NCBI RefSeq assembly: GCF_002224485.1
Contig: NZ_CP022463.1
Location: 1,336,817-1,400,816 of the forward strand
Reading direction: 5' to 3'
DNA from: Sinomonas sp. R1AF57
GTDB lineage: Bacteria > Actinomycetota > Actinomycetes > Actinomycetales > Micrococcaceae
DNA: 64,000 bases
The notes below the pieces were generated by a model. The model was not told where the DNA came from and searched no databases. It worked only from the letters and a program-made list of their open reading frames with translations. The position numbers were made by a program, and so were the translations under genes. Positions 44,216-53,820 of the stretch are shown piece after piece; the stretch's first letter is position 1; the number at the start of each line of letters is the position of its first letter.

Positions 44216-46462
44216 GTGGCAGAAACAGCGGATATCCAGGGATTCGACACCACGTCGCCGAGGGCGGCGATCGAACGCAGCCGGCTCGGGGGAACCGAGC
44301 GTCGCCGGACCGGCGGGGGCGAGGGCCGGCCTCCAGTCTCCAGCGCCGAGCTGGGACGAGGGCCGGAGGAGTTCGGGGAGAGTCGGGGACCCAGGGTCCG
44401 CTGGAGGGTGTTCGTCATCTCCTCCGCCATCATCCTTGCCTTCTCGGTGTGCGCCATGGCGATGCCGGGGCACGCCGCCTCGACGATGCATGCGGTCGTC
44501 GAGTGGATCGCGACGAACCTCGGATGGTTCTACGTGCTGACCGTGACGCTCGTGATCCTGTTCGTGGTGTGGGTCGCGCTGTCCAAGGAGGGCAGCGTCC
44601 GGCTCGGCCCGGACCATTCGCGTCCGCAGTACCGCCTGTTCACCTGGGTGGCGATGCTCTTCGCGGCCGGAGTCGGCATCGACATGCTCTTCTACTCCGT
44701 CACGGGCCCGATCACCCAGTACATCGCGCCGCCCTCGGGCTCCGGCCAGACCCCTGAGGCCGCCCAGGATGCGGTCGTCTGGACGATGTTCCACTACGGG
44801 GTGGCCGGCTGGGCCATGTACGCGCTGCTGGGCATGGCCATGGGCTACTTTGCGTACCGGTGGGGCATGCCCCTGTCCATCCGAGCCGCCCTCTACCCCC
44901 TGCTGGGCAAGAGGGTGCGGGGAGCCATCGGCGACACGATCGACATCTTCGCGCTTGTCGGGACGGTCTTCGGGGTCGCGACGTCGATGGGCATCGGCGT
45001 GGTGCTGCTCAACGTCGGCTTCGCGACGCTGTTCGGGCTTGAGCAGGGCCTCGGCCTGCAGATCGCCCTCGTGGTGGTGGCTGTCGTCATGACGATCGCC
45101 GCCTGCACCTCGGGCGTGGACAAGGGGATCCGCCTCATCTCCGAGCTCAACCTCTGGAGCGCCGGTGCGCTCCTGCTGTACATCCTCGTGACCGGGCAGA
45201 CCTCGTTCGTGCTCAACGCGACCGTGGAGAACATCGGCCGCTTCGTCGCCACGCTCCCGGGGCGCACGCTGCAGACCTTCGCCTACGAGGAGGGCGGTTC
45301 CTCCTGGATGGCGGTCTGGACGCTCTTCTTCTGGGCGTTCTGGCTCGCGTGGGGCCCGTTCGTGGGCCTGTTCCTGGCCCGCATCTCCCGCGGCCGGACG
45401 CTGCGCGAGTTCGTCATCGCGGCCATCACCGCGCCCGTGCTGTGCGACCTGCTCATCGTGGCGATCTTCGGCAACAGCGCCCTGTACGAGGTGATGCACG
45501 GCAACATGGACTTCGCGACCCTGGCGATGGAGAGCCCCGAGCAGGGCTGGTACGCCCTCCTGGAGAAGTTCCCCGGCGCGCCCTTCCTCATCGGCCTCGC
45601 GACGCTGTCCGGCCTGCTGTTCTACCTCACGAGTGCGAACTCCGGCGCCATGGTGATGTCCAACTTCTCGTCGTCGATCCCGGACCCGGGCCAGGACGGG
45701 GCGAAGTGGCTGCGCATCTTCTGGGCGGTGCTCACTGCCGTGCTCACCGTGGCCATGCTCATGGCCGGGGGTGTGACCACGATGGAGTATGCCACCCTGA
45801 TCTTCGCGCTGCCGGTGACGGTCATCGCCTATCTCGTCATGGCGTCCTTCTCGAAGGCCCTCCGGATGGAACGCGCCGAGCGGGAGGGGCGCGCGCTGCG
45901 GAGCAGGTCCACGGCTGCGACCGGCGGCGCGGTGCCCGAGCGGAGCTGGCGCCAGCGGCTGGCCGGGCTCCGGTCCTATCCCTCGAAGAAGTCCGTGGCG
46001 CTGTTCATGGAGCGCACGGTGGAGCCGGCGCTGCGGGACGTCGCCCTCGAGCTCACCCAGCAGGGCTACGTGGCGAGCCTCGTCACCGCCGCGGGGGAGG
46101 GGACGGGCATCCCGACCCACACCCTCGTGGTCAGCATGGACGAGTACCGCAGCTTCCACTACGAGGTTGCGGCGGTCGCGGCGCCCGTGCCGATGTTCGG
46201 CGGCCGGGTGAACCAGGAGGAAGACGTCTACTACCGCCTCGAGGTTTTCACCCAGACCGGATCGGAGGGCTACGACCTCATGGGCGTGACCCGTCAGCAG
46301 GTCATCGACGACGTCCTGGACCGGTACGAGGCGCACCTGGGCTTCCTCGCGTACTCCGCCGAGCACTCCGCGGCATCGATGCTCACCCCGCCAGTCGACC
46401 TCACCACCGGCCAGGTCCCGAGCGTGCCGCTCGACGCCGAGCCGGAGAAGGCGCCCGCCTGA
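44216..46462 (+). CDS. BCCT-family transporter (choline/betaine, BetT-like)
   Basis: A 748-residue member of the betaine/carnitine/choline transporter family with about 12 transmembrane helices. The family signature tryptophan segment is seen as TLFFWAFWLAWGPFVGLFLA, with GMAMGYFAYRWGMPLSIRAA upstream. A 60-residue hydrophilic N-terminus and a C-terminal cytoplasmic domain of about 180 residues (from KSVALFMERTVEPALRDVA) resemble BetT, where the tail governs osmotic activation. The GTG start follows AGGAGG. No choline oxidase genes are adjacent, so it may serve osmoprotection. Confidence 0.88.
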   Translation: MAETADIQGFDTTSPRAAIERSRLGGTERRRTGGGEGRPPVSSAELGRGPEEFGESRGPRVRWRVFVISSAIILAFSVCAMAMPGHAASTMHAVVEWIATNLGWFYVLTVTLVILFVVWVALSKEGSVRLGPDHSRPQYRLFTWVAMLFAAGVGIDMLFYSVTGPITQYIAPPSGSGQTPEAAQDAVVWTMFHYGVAGWAMYALLGMAMGYFAYRWGMPLSIRAALYPLLGKRVRGAIGDTIDIFALVGTVFGVATSMGIGVVLLNVGFATLFGLEQGLGLQIALVVVAVVMTIAACTSGVDKGIRLISELNLWSAGALLLYILVTGQTSFVLNATVENIGRFVATLPGRTLQTFAYEEGGSSWMAVWTLFFWAFWLAWGPFVGLFLARISRGRTLREFVIAAITAPVLCDLLIVAIFGNSALYEVMHGNMDFATLAMESPEQGWYALLEKFPGAPFLIGLATLSGLLFYLTSANSGAMVMSNFSSSIPDPGQDGAKWLRIFWAVLTAVLTVAMLMAGGVTTMEYATLIFALPVTVIAYLVMASFSKALRMERAEREGRALRSRSTAATGGAVPERSWRQRLAGLRSYPSKKSVALFMERTVEPALRDVALELTQQGYVASLVTAAGEGTGIPTHTLVVSMDEYRSFHYEVAAVAAPVPMFGGRVNQEEDVYYRLEVFTQTGSEGYDLMGVTRQQVIDDVLDRYEAHLGFLAYSAEHSAASMLTPPVDLTTGQVPSVPLDAEPEKAPA

Positions 46463-46489
46463 GCGGGGGCGCCCGGGACGCGCGGCACC

Positions 46490-47617
46490 CTACACCTCGG
46501 CGACCGCGGGCTCGTTGCGGAAGTGCCCGACGGCGATGAGCACAGCGCCGACCACGGCCCAGCCGGCCAGGACGAGCCATGGGAACTGCGCCGAGGCCTC
46601 CGGGAAGTAGGAGAGGTCGCGCAGGAGCGTGCCCGACGCGCCCGGGACGAGCCACTGCCCGACATCGCCCCACGGCGCCGGCAGGAACTCCTTGGGCTGG
46701 GTGAGCGACGAGAGGGGATTGCCGACGAAGAGCGTGATGACCGCGCCGAGGGCGAGGCCAGGCCGCCCCAGCAGCGCGTTGAGGCCCACGATGATCGCCG
46801 CGGTGGCGACGACCCCGAGGCCTATCGCCCCCGCGTTGGCCCAGAAGCTCCCCTGGAGTATGTGGAACCAGCCCTGCAGGATCCCCGCCAGGCCCAGCCC
46901 TGCCAGGACGCCGTAGGCGGTGATCGCACCGAGCCGGCGCCACGTCCCGGAGACGAGCAGCGAGATGAGCACGCCGCCGATCATCCCGCCCATGGCGAGC
47001 GGCAGGCCGGCGACGGCGAGCCCGGTGCCGCGGGGGTCGTCGGGGGAGAGGGGCGCGACGTCGGTCACCGCCACCGTGGGCGTCGCCGCCTGGGGCGCCT
47101 GTTGGGCCGCCGGGCTCTGCGGAGCCGCTGGCCCGGGGCCCTGGGCCGAGTGCTGCGCAGCCTGGCCGAGGGCCTCCTGCAGCCTGGCGATGACCTGCGC
47201 CTGGATCTGGGACTGCATCTGCTGGCCCACCTGGGTCAGGGCCTGCGCGGCGGCCGGGCTCGCGGCGCTCGCGATGAGTACCTCGGGTGCGTTCCCGAGG
47301 ATGACCGCTCCGTAGGCCTCCTTCGTCCGGATGAGCTCCACCGCCTCGTCGCGGCTCGCCGCTGTCCGCACGTCGAGTGCGCCCGCGGGCGCCTTGGACG
47401 TGACCTGCGCGACTTGCTCCGGCGTGCCGACCGCAGCGACGGGCAGGTTCTGGACCTTTGCCGTGACGCTCGGCCATGCGAAGGCCAGGAGCACGATGCA
47501 CACTGCGATGGCCGCGAGGACCGCCGTGCGGAGGGCGTGCCTCCATGGCGTGTGAGCGCCGCGGGCGGGGCCGTCCCGGTGCGCAGGGGCGCGTGGGGTG
47601 AGCGTTCTGGTGGACAT
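46490..47617 (-). CDS. Multi-pass membrane protein, YhgE/Pip or ABC-2-like
   Basis: A 375-residue protein. One TM segment near the N-terminus (AVLAAIAVCIVLLAFAWP) is followed by a roughly 165-residue extracytoplasmic region ending in a Gln/Ala/Pro-rich linker, then about five TM segments (for example GLPLAMGGMIGGVLISLLVSG and AIIVGLNALLG). This topology resembles the YhgE/Pip and ABC-2 membrane families, often linked to export or drug tolerance. A divergent TetR gene suggests inducible expression. It converges with the BCCT gene. No ATPase partner is adjacent. Confidence 0.72.
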   Translation of the reverse strand: MSTRTLTPRAPAHRDGPARGAHTPWRHALRTAVLAAIAVCIVLLAFAWPSVTAKVQNLPVAAVGTPEQVAQVTSKAPAGALDVRTAASRDEAVELIRTKEAYGAVILGNAPEVLIASAASPAAAQALTQVGQQMQSQIQAQVIARLQEALGQAAQHSAQGPGPAAPQSPAAQQAPQAATPTVAVTDVAPLSPDDPRGTGLAVAGLPLAMGGMIGGVLISLLVSGTWRRLGAITAYGVLAGLGLAGILQGWFHILQGSFWANAGAIGLGVVATAAIIVGLNALLGRPGLALGAVITLFVGNPLSSLTQPKEFLPAPWGDVGQWLVPGASGTLLRDLSYFPEASAQFPWLVLAGWAVVGAVLIAVGHFRNEPAVAEV

Positions 47618-47632
47618 GATCGCCCTCTCGCT

Positions 47633-47697
47633 AAAACGAATGCCTGTTCTCTATTGTCCTCAGGCGCCGCAATGCGTCAAGAATGATCATTCGTTTT
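47633..47697. promoter_or_regulatory. TetR operator candidates between membrane protein and TetR genes
   Basis: AAAACGAATG (47633-47642) and its reverse complement CATTCGTTTT (47688-47697) flank the 100-base divergent region. The second overlaps the 12-base palindrome GAATGATCATTC (47681-47692), which lies 26 bases before the TetR ATG. Sites near both starts fit repression of both genes by the TetR protein. Confidence 0.65.
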
Positions 47698-47717
47698 CTT
47701 TGCGGTACCGTAGCCTC

Positions 47718-48314
47718 ATGCCGAAAGTGAGCGAGGAGCACCGCGCGGCCATGCGCGAGCGGATCCAGGCGGCGGCCCTGGCCTGCGTCGCGGACAGGGG
47801 CTTCTCGAACGTGTCGATGGCGGACATCATCGCCGCGGCCGGTCTCTCCGCCGGCGCCGTGTACGTGTACTACCGCTCAAAAGAGGAGCTGGTCGTCGAC
47901 GTCGGCCGCAGGGTCTTCGGCGAACGCATGACCGCGCTCGAGCAGCTCGGGGGCCACGACCCCGTTCCCCCTCCCGCCGAGGCCGTCACCGCCCTCATGA
48001 GAGGTCTGGCCAGCACCGACTTTTTTCCCGGGGTCGCCGTCCAGGTGTGGGGAGAGGCCGTGCGCAACGACGAGCTGGGCGCCATTGCCCGGGACATCAT
48101 CGCCCAGATCCGCGCGCACATCGAGTACTATCTGACGGCGTGGCTCGCCGCCTCCCGGGGCCGGGCGGCCGACGCCGCAGCCTCCGAGGCGCGACGCCTC
48201 GCCCCCGCTGTCATGGGACTGATCCAGGGCTTCGCCGTCCAGGCCGCCCTCGGGGGCCCGGGGATCGAGGCGCGGTACGTCGAGTCGGCGCGGGCCCTAC
48301 TCGCCAGCCTCTGA
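47718..48314 (+). CDS. TetR-family transcriptional regulator
   Basis: A 198-residue regulator. The N-terminal HTH (residues 12-58) contains ALACVADRGFSNVSMADIIA and AAGLSAGAVYVYYRSKEELV, the canonical TetR recognition helix. The C-terminal ligand domain is helical and unassigned. ATG 47718 is used. It is divergent from the membrane protein gene across palindromic sites, so it most likely represses that gene and itself. It is followed 18 bases on by a SnoaL-like gene. Confidence 0.88.
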   Translation: MPKVSEEHRAAMRERIQAAALACVADRGFSNVSMADIIAAAGLSAGAVYVYYRSKEELVVDVGRRVFGERMTALEQLGGHDPVPPPAEAVTALMRGLASTDFFPGVAVQVWGEAVRNDELGAIARDIIAQIRAHIEYYLTAWLAASRGRAADAAASEARRLAPAVMGLIQGFAVQAALGGPGIEARYVESARALLASL

Positions 48315-48332
48315 CCGGCGCAGAATGTCCGA

Positions 48333-48677
48333 GTGGATCCACTCGCAGTCTTCACCCGCCTCATCATGGAGGGCTTCGCCACAGGCAACGACGCGGTGGT
48401 GCGCGGCGTGCGGGCCATGATCCCCGACGTCGCCTGCACGATCGATGACCAGGTCCTCGACGGGAACACCCTGTGGGTTCGCATGACGTCCAGGGGCACT
48501 CACTCCGTGCCCGTCATGGGACAGCCGCCCACGGGTTGCGAACTGGTGCTGACGGTCATCGACATCGCGAGCTTCGAGGGCGGCCGCATGGCGGAGCACT
48601 GGGGCGTGCCCGACCGCTTCGCGCTCATGCCCCAGGTAGGCGCGCTGCGCCGTCCGACGCCGGCGACGGACGCCTGA
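48333..48677 (+). CDS. SnoaL-like (NTF2-fold) small protein
   Basis: A 114-residue protein resembling the SnoaL/ester-cyclase NTF2-like fold: TIDDQVLDGNTLWVRMTSRGTHS and the end VIDIASFEGGRMAEHWGVPD, where the AEHW motif is typical. These domains act as small isomerases, cyclases or ligand binders; no specific function can be given. The GTG start has no clear ribosome site, and it may be translated from the TetR transcript. Its N-terminus lacks the usual first helix, so it may be shortened. Confidence 0.7.
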   Translation: MDPLAVFTRLIMEGFATGNDAVVRGVRAMIPDVACTIDDQVLDGNTLWVRMTSRGTHSVPVMGQPPTGCELVLTVIDIASFEGGRMAEHWGVPDRFALMPQVGALRRPTPATDA

Positions 48678-48825
48678 TCACGGGCGATGACTGGCCGGAC
48701 GGGCCCCCGTCAAGGAGCCACGCGGACCTCCTCCCGATTCGCGCGATCCGCCCTCGTCGGATATGCTGGAGCGGTTGCTTGGCCGGGCGCGAGAGCGAAA
48801 GTGATCGTGTTAGGCGTGCGATGTT

Positions 48826-48899
<74 letters not shown>

Positions 48900-48904
48900 C
48901 GAAC

Positions 48905-48939
48905 AAGCCCCGGCGAGACGATGTCTCGCCGGGGCTTTT
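48905..48939 (+). terminator. tRNA-Pro terminator
   Basis: A perfect 15-base stem (48905-48919 with 48923-48937) around the loop GAT, followed by TT, just after the tRNA. This is one of the few hairpins here that runs into a short T stretch. Confidence 0.85.
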
Positions 48940-49136
48940 GGCGTCCTCCCCGGCGCGGACCGGGCCGTTGGTCCCTAGCCTGCCGCACACCGGGGGGCTT
49001 GACTGTGCGGAGGAGCCTCGAGGAGGGGCATCCCGAACGGGCCGACGCCGGGGGGACGACGCCGGCCCCACGACGCCGCTCACGGAGGTCAAGCAGTTGG
49101 CCTCCGGGGACGGTTCCGTGGACGGCAGGAGGGCGT

Positions 49137-50513
49137 ATGCCGAGGTCGCGCGATCGGCTCAGCGCCCTCGACTCCCTGTTCCTGCGTCTGGAGACTGGGG
49201 CCCAGTCGCTGCACGTGGGCACCGTGCTCATCCTCGAAGGACCAGCCCCTAGCCCGGAGCAGTTCCGGCACCACGTCGCGGAGCGGGTCGCCTCCCTGCC
49301 GATCCTTGGCCGGCGTGTCCTGCCGATGCCCTTCGGGCTCGGACGTCCGATCTGGGTCGACGCCGAAGGATTCGACGCCTCCGACCATGTGCAGCACTAC
49401 TGCCTCGACGAGCCGGGCTCGGACGACCAGCTCCGCGCCGCGGTGGCGTGCCTCATGGCTCCCCGGCTCGACCCGCGCCGCCCGCTGTGGGGAGTCTGGC
49501 AGGTCGACGGACTCGCGGGCGGGCGATGGGCTGCGGTGGCCAAGGCCCATCACACCATGGTCGACGGCCGGTCCGGCGTGGGCCTCGTGCAGGCGCTCCT
49601 GGCCGACGGCCCTGGCAGGGTTCCCGCTGCTGCCCCGGCCGCCCAGCCTCGGCCGAAGCCATCGACGGTCCAGCTCGCCGTCGACCTCCCCGTCTGGGCG
49701 GCCGGCCTCGCGCTGCGGACGCTCCGGCTCGCCGTGCGCTCGCTCCTGGCCCCCCGCGCCGCGCTGCAGAAGCTGCGGGCCGTCCGATTCGGACTGGCCC
49801 AGGTCATCCGCCCAGACCTTCCGCCGTCGGTCCTGAACGGCCCTCTGGGCGCCGAGAGGCTATGGGGATGGGCGACCGCCGACCTCGCCGCCGTCCAGCG
49901 GCGCGCACGCACCGCGGGCTGCACCGTGAACGACGTCTTCCTCGCAGCCTTGGCCGGCGCCTTCCGACGTTTCCTGCTGGACCGGGGAGAGGACCTCCGG
50001 ACAGTGGTGCTCCGGACCATCGTGCCCGTTGCAGGCCCTGACCGACGCCGGCCTGGAGCGGTGCGCAATCTGACCTCGGCGATGTTCGTCGAGCTGCCCG
50101 TCCAGCTCGCCGACCCTGTGGCCCGGCTTGCCGCCGTCACGGCGCGGACCGCCGAGCAGAAGGCCCGGAGGGTGGCTGAGGCGACGGCCGCGTTCGCGGC
50201 CATGGCAGACCACATCCCCGCTCCGCTGCTGGCCCGTGCCGGCACCGCCTACGGCCGGTCCCGGCAGGGCAGGGTCAACGTCGCCGCGACCAACCTCCGC
50301 GGCCCCGGTCAGACCCAGTACCTGGCCGGCCGCCGCGTCCTCGCCGTCATCCCCTGGGTCCCGGTGGCCCTCGACGTCCGCGCCACGGCGGCGATGATCA
50401 GCTACGCCGGGGACCTGACCGTCGCCGTCACCACCGACGCCCAGGCCCTCCCCGACGCGGACCGCCTCGTCGCCGCCGTCGCGGAGGAGCTGGCGCTGCT
50501 CTCCGACGACTGA
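49137..50513 (+). CDS. Wax ester synthase / diacylglycerol acyltransferase (WS/DGAT) family protein
   Basis: A 458-residue acyltransferase. The catalytic HHxxxDG motif is present as KAHHTMVDGRSGVG. An N-terminal segment (RLSALDSLFLRLETGAQSLHVG) and the C-terminal VNVAATNLRGPGQ, with the family NVxGP-like motif, support the assignment. It would esterify fatty acyl-CoA with a fatty alcohol or diacylglycerol for storage lipids. ATG 49137 follows AGGAGG. It stands alone between the tRNA and the mobA promoter. Substrate preference cannot be read from sequence. Confidence 0.87.
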   Translation: MPRSRDRLSALDSLFLRLETGAQSLHVGTVLILEGPAPSPEQFRHHVAERVASLPILGRRVLPMPFGLGRPIWVDAEGFDASDHVQHYCLDEPGSDDQLRAAVACLMAPRLDPRRPLWGVWQVDGLAGGRWAAVAKAHHTMVDGRSGVGLVQALLADGPGRVPAAAPAAQPRPKPSTVQLAVDLPVWAAGLALRTLRLAVRSLLAPRAALQKLRAVRFGLAQVIRPDLPPSVLNGPLGAERLWGWATADLAAVQRRARTAGCTVNDVFLAALAGAFRRFLLDRGEDLRTVVLRTIVPVAGPDRRRPGAVRNLTSAMFVELPVQLADPVARLAAVTARTAEQKARRVAEATAAFAAMADHIPAPLLARAGTAYGRSRQGRVNVAATNLRGPGQTQYLAGRRVLAVIPWVPVALDVRATAAMISYAGDLTVAVTTDAQALPDADRLVAAVAEELALLSDD

Positions 50514-50599
50514 CCTCACTCACCCGCACTCCTCCGGCTGGTGCTGCTTCCGCGGCGCGGCCTCCGCGACGCCGCGGCTTGAAACCCAGCCGTGAGCCA

Positions 50600-50660
50600 G
50601 CTTACTATCGATTGAGCGATATGCGAACGTGCGTTTCTAATATCGAACATATCAGCTAGC
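50600..50660 (+). promoter_or_regulatory. AT-rich promoter/operator region before mobA
   Basis: This stretch is distinctly AT-rich in an otherwise GC-rich window. It holds the inverted repeat AACGTGCGTT and flanking GATAT/ATATC arms. It lies 40-100 bases upstream of mobA and is the likely promoter with a regulator site, perhaps for an IclR or MarR protein encoded elsewhere. Confidence 0.45.
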
Positions 50661-50700
50661 GGCGGCACATCGCCACCCCCACAGAGAAGTGAGGAAGACC

Positions 50701-52602
50701 GTGCAGTTCCACCATCACGGCTATGTCTCCACGGACCCGAAGGTCCAGCCCGCCGCCGGCGTCGGCCTCAACCGCCCCGAGGAGCTGCCGGACCAGGTCG
50801 ACGTCCTGATCATCGGCACCGGTCCCGCGGGCATGATCACCGCGGCCCAGCTCTCGCAGTTCCCGGATGTGACCACGCGCATCATCGAGCGCCGGCCCGG
50901 CCGCCTTGAGATCGGTCAGGCCGACGGCATCCAGGCCCGCAGCGTCGAGACGTTCCAGGCGTTCGGCTTCGCCCCGGAGATCATCGCCGAGGCGTACCAC
51001 ATCACCGAGATGAACTTCTGGAGCCCGGACCCCGAGAACCCGCAGAACATCGTCCGCACCTCCCGCGCGGTCGACGACGAGATGGGCATCAGCGAGTTCC
51101 CGCACCTGATCGTCAACCAGGCCCGCGTCCTGGACTACTTCGCCGAGGTCATGAAGAACTCCCCGACCCGGATGACCCCGGACTACGGCTGGGAGTTCCT
51201 CGGCCTCGAGATCGGCGAGGGCGAGTACCCGGTGACCGTGCGGATCGTCGGCTCCGGTCCCGACAACCAAGGCCAGGAGCGCACCATCAGCGCCAAGTAC
51301 GTCGTCGGCTCCGACGGCGCGCGCAGCAAGGTGCGCGACTCCATCGGCTGCGAGATGAGCGGCGACCGTGCCAACCACGCGTGGGGCGTCATGGACGTCC
51401 TTGCGAACACGGATTTCCCGGACATCCGCACGAAGTGCGCCATCCAGTCCCACGACGGCGGCAGCATCCTCCACATCCCGCGCGAGGGCGGCTACCTGTT
51501 CCGGATGTACGTGGACCTCGGCGTGGTGCCGGACGACGACCATGGCAAGATCCGCCAGACCCCGCTCGAGACCATCATCGAGAAGGCCAACAGGATCCTC
51601 CACCCGTACTCCGTGGACGTGAAGAGCGTCGCGTGGAGCAGCGTCTACGAGGTGGGCCACCGCGTGACCCACCGCTTCGACGACGTCCCCACCGAGCTGG
51701 CCGGCACCCGCACTCCGCGGGTCTTCATCACCGGCGACGCCTGCCATACGCACAGCGCCAAGGCCGGGCAGGGCATGAACGTGTCGATGCAGGACGGCTT
51801 CAACATCGGCTGGAAGCTGGGCCACGTCCTCGAGGGCCGCAGCCCCGAGAGCCTCCTCTCGACCTACACCGCCGAGCGCCAGGTCATCGCCCAGAACCTC
51901 ATCGACTTCGACCGCACCTGGTCCTCCATGATGGCCAAGAAGCCCGAGGAGTTCGAGAACCCCCAGGAGCTCGCGGACTTCTACGTGCGCACCGCGGAGT
52001 TCCCCGCAGGGTTCATGACCGAGTACACGCACTCGATGATCGTGGGCGAGGCGAAGCACCAGGCGCTGGCCACCGGCTTCCCCATCGGCAAGCGCTTCAA
52101 GTCGGCCAAGGCCGTGCGCATCTCCGACACGAACCCGCTGCACCTCGGCCACCTCGCGGCCGCAGACGGGCGCTGGCGCATCTACGTCTTCGCCGACTCC
52201 GCCAAGCCGGGTGCGGACGACTCGACGCTCGCGAAGTTCGCCGACTGGCTCGCCGCCGACCCCGCCTCGCCGGTGGCCGCGACCCCCGAGGGCCTCGACC
52301 GCAACGCGTGGTTCGACGTCAAGGTGGTGTACCAGGCCGACCACCGCTCGTTCGACCTCAACGACGTCCCGGCGGTGTTCAAGCCGCAGGTGGGCCCGTT
52401 CCAGCTCAACGACCTCGAGAACGTCTTCGGCACCCTCAAGGACGAGGACATCTTCGAGGAGCGCGGGATCGACCGCGAGGGCGTGGTCGTGGTGGTGCGC
52501 CCGGACCAGTACGTGGCCAATGTCCTGCCCCTGTCTGCCACTGACGAGCTTGGGGAGTTCTTCGCAGGCGTCCTGGGGGCCAAGAAGGCCCAGACCGTCT
52601 GA
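50701..52602 (+). CDS. mobA: FAD-dependent 3-hydroxybenzoate 4-monooxygenase (MobA-like)
   Basis: A 633-residue class A flavoprotein monooxygenase, close in length and order of motifs to Comamonas MobA, which converts 3-hydroxybenzoate to protocatechuate with NADPH and O2. FAD-binding GTGPAGMITAAQLSQFP, the DG motif VVGSDGARSKVR and the GD motif FITGDACHTHSAKAGQGMN are present, then a thioredoxin-like C-terminal domain as in phenol hydroxylase. GTG 50701 has GAGGAAG upstream and gives MQFHHHGYVS. No protocatechuate ring-cleavage genes are in the window, so the product must be used elsewhere. Phenol-type substrates are an alternative. Confidence 0.85.
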   Translation: MQFHHHGYVSTDPKVQPAAGVGLNRPEELPDQVDVLIIGTGPAGMITAAQLSQFPDVTTRIIERRPGRLEIGQADGIQARSVETFQAFGFAPEIIAEAYHITEMNFWSPDPENPQNIVRTSRAVDDEMGISEFPHLIVNQARVLDYFAEVMKNSPTRMTPDYGWEFLGLEIGEGEYPVTVRIVGSGPDNQGQERTISAKYVVGSDGARSKVRDSIGCEMSGDRANHAWGVMDVLANTDFPDIRTKCAIQSHDGGSILHIPREGGYLFRMYVDLGVVPDDDHGKIRQTPLETIIEKANRILHPYSVDVKSVAWSSVYEVGHRVTHRFDDVPTELAGTRTPRVFITGDACHTHSAKAGQGMNVSMQDGFNIGWKLGHVLEGRSPESLLSTYTAERQVIAQNLIDFDRTWSSMMAKKPEEFENPQELADFYVRTAEFPAGFMTEYTHSMIVGEAKHQALATGFPIGKRFKSAKAVRISDTNPLHLGHLAAADGRWRIYVFADSAKPGADDSTLAKFADWLAADPASPVAATPEGLDRNAWFDVKVVYQADHRSFDLNDVPAVFKPQVGPFQLNDLENVFGTLKDEDIFEERGIDREGVVVVVRPDQYVANVLPLSATDELGEFFAGVLGAKKAQTV

Positions 52603-52610
52603 CAGAACGG

Positions 52611-52644
52611 CAGCGTGGCCCGGGCAGGTGCCTGGGCCACGCTG
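52611..52644 (+). terminator. Terminator after mobA
   Basis: A 15-base stem (52611-52625 with 52630-52644, one G-T pair) with loop AGGT, eight bases after the mobA stop. Confidence 0.8.
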
Positions 52645-52719
52645 ACCTTCGGCGGGTCTCGTTCCCTCGGCGGGTCTTGTCGAGGAATAGACGCGATCCG
52701 AAAAAGGTTGAGGCTTCAC

Positions 52720-53769
52720 GTGAAAGCGTTCGGTTTCCTCTCCTTCGGCCACTACGGCGCGTTCCGCGGATCCGAGACCCGGGGGGCGGCGGACATGATC
52801 CGCCAGGCCCTCGACCTCGGAGTCGGCGCAGACGAGCTGGGCGTGAACGGCGCCTACTTCCGCGTCCACCACTTCGCCCCGCAGCAGGCGGCGCCGGTCC
52901 CGCTGCTGTCCGCGATCGCAGCCAGGACGAAGCACATCGAGGTCGGTACCGGGGTCATCGACATGCGGTACGAGAACCCCCTCTACCTGGCCGAGGAGCT
53001 CGCGGCGCTCGACATCATCAGCGCCGGGCGGATCGCGATCGGCGTGAGCCGAGGGTCGCCCGAGCCCGCCCTCCGCGGCTACGAGGCGTTCGGCTACACC
53101 GGATCGACGGACGAGCGCGGCGCCGACCTCGCGCGGCGGCACTTCGAGCTGTTCCTCAAGGCCATCGACGGGGAGGGCATCGCCCCTGCCGACCCGCGCC
53201 AGGCGCCGGCCGGGACCCTTCTGCCGGTCGAGCCGCACTCGCCCGGCCTCCGCGACCGGATCTGGTGGGGGAGCGGCACCCGCACCACCGCCGAGTGGAC
53301 CGGGAAGCTGGGACTGAACATGATGAGCTCGACTCTCCTCACGGAGGCCACGGGTGTGCCGTTCCACGAACTCCAGCGCGAGCAGATCGACGCCTACCGG
53401 GCGGCGTACAAGGCGGCAGGCCACACCCGGCCGCCCCGCGTCTCGGTGAGCCGCAGCATCTTCCCGATCGTGAACTCGAAGGACGCCATGTACTTCGGGA
53501 TGCGCACTGACGCCGACCAGATCGGGGTGATCGACGGCTTCCAGTCGACGTTCGGCAAGACCTACGCCGCAGAGCCGGACGACCTCATCGAGCAGCTCAG
53601 AGCCGACTCCGCCGTGATGGCTGCCGACACGGTCATGCTCACGGTCCCGAACCAGCTCGGGGTCGACTACAACCTCCACATCCTTGAATCGTTCGCGAAG
53701 CACGTCGCTCCCGAACTCGGCTGGAAGCCGAACACGGACGGCCCCGTCCAGGGCGATCCGGTGGACTGA
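52720..53769 (+). CDS. Luciferase-like (LLM) flavin-dependent oxidoreductase
   Basis: A 349-residue TIM-barrel protein of the bacterial luciferase-like family. Features are the N-terminal strand MKAFGFLSFGHYG, the RTKHIEVGTGVIDMRYENPL flavin-site region with the family cis-peptide strand, and the AALDIISAGRIAIGVSRGSP segment. Such enzymes use reduced FMN or F420. GTG 52720 has GAGG seven bases upstream and avoids an unrelated leader. It lies 117 bases after mobA, beyond a hairpin, and may be a separate unit. Substrate unknown. Confidence 0.85.
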   Translation: MKAFGFLSFGHYGAFRGSETRGAADMIRQALDLGVGADELGVNGAYFRVHHFAPQQAAPVPLLSAIAARTKHIEVGTGVIDMRYENPLYLAEELAALDIISAGRIAIGVSRGSPEPALRGYEAFGYTGSTDERGADLARRHFELFLKAIDGEGIAPADPRQAPAGTLLPVEPHSPGLRDRIWWGSGTRTTAEWTGKLGLNMMSSTLLTEATGVPFHELQREQIDAYRAAYKAAGHTRPPRVSVSRSIFPIVNSKDAMYFGMRTDADQIGVIDGFQSTFGKTYAAEPDDLIEQLRADSAVMAADTVMLTVPNQLGVDYNLHILESFAKHVAPELGWKPNTDGPVQGDPVD

Positions 53770-53820
53770 CCCTTCCCCTCGCCTCTGGCCGGACGCCTGC
53801 GTGCCCGATAGCGTGGCGGG

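Noticed and set aside
42518-46366. 1282-codon minus-strand frame across der and the BCCT gene
   Set aside because: Its protein is His/Arg/Gly-rich with no family motif, and two well-supported genes lie opposite it.
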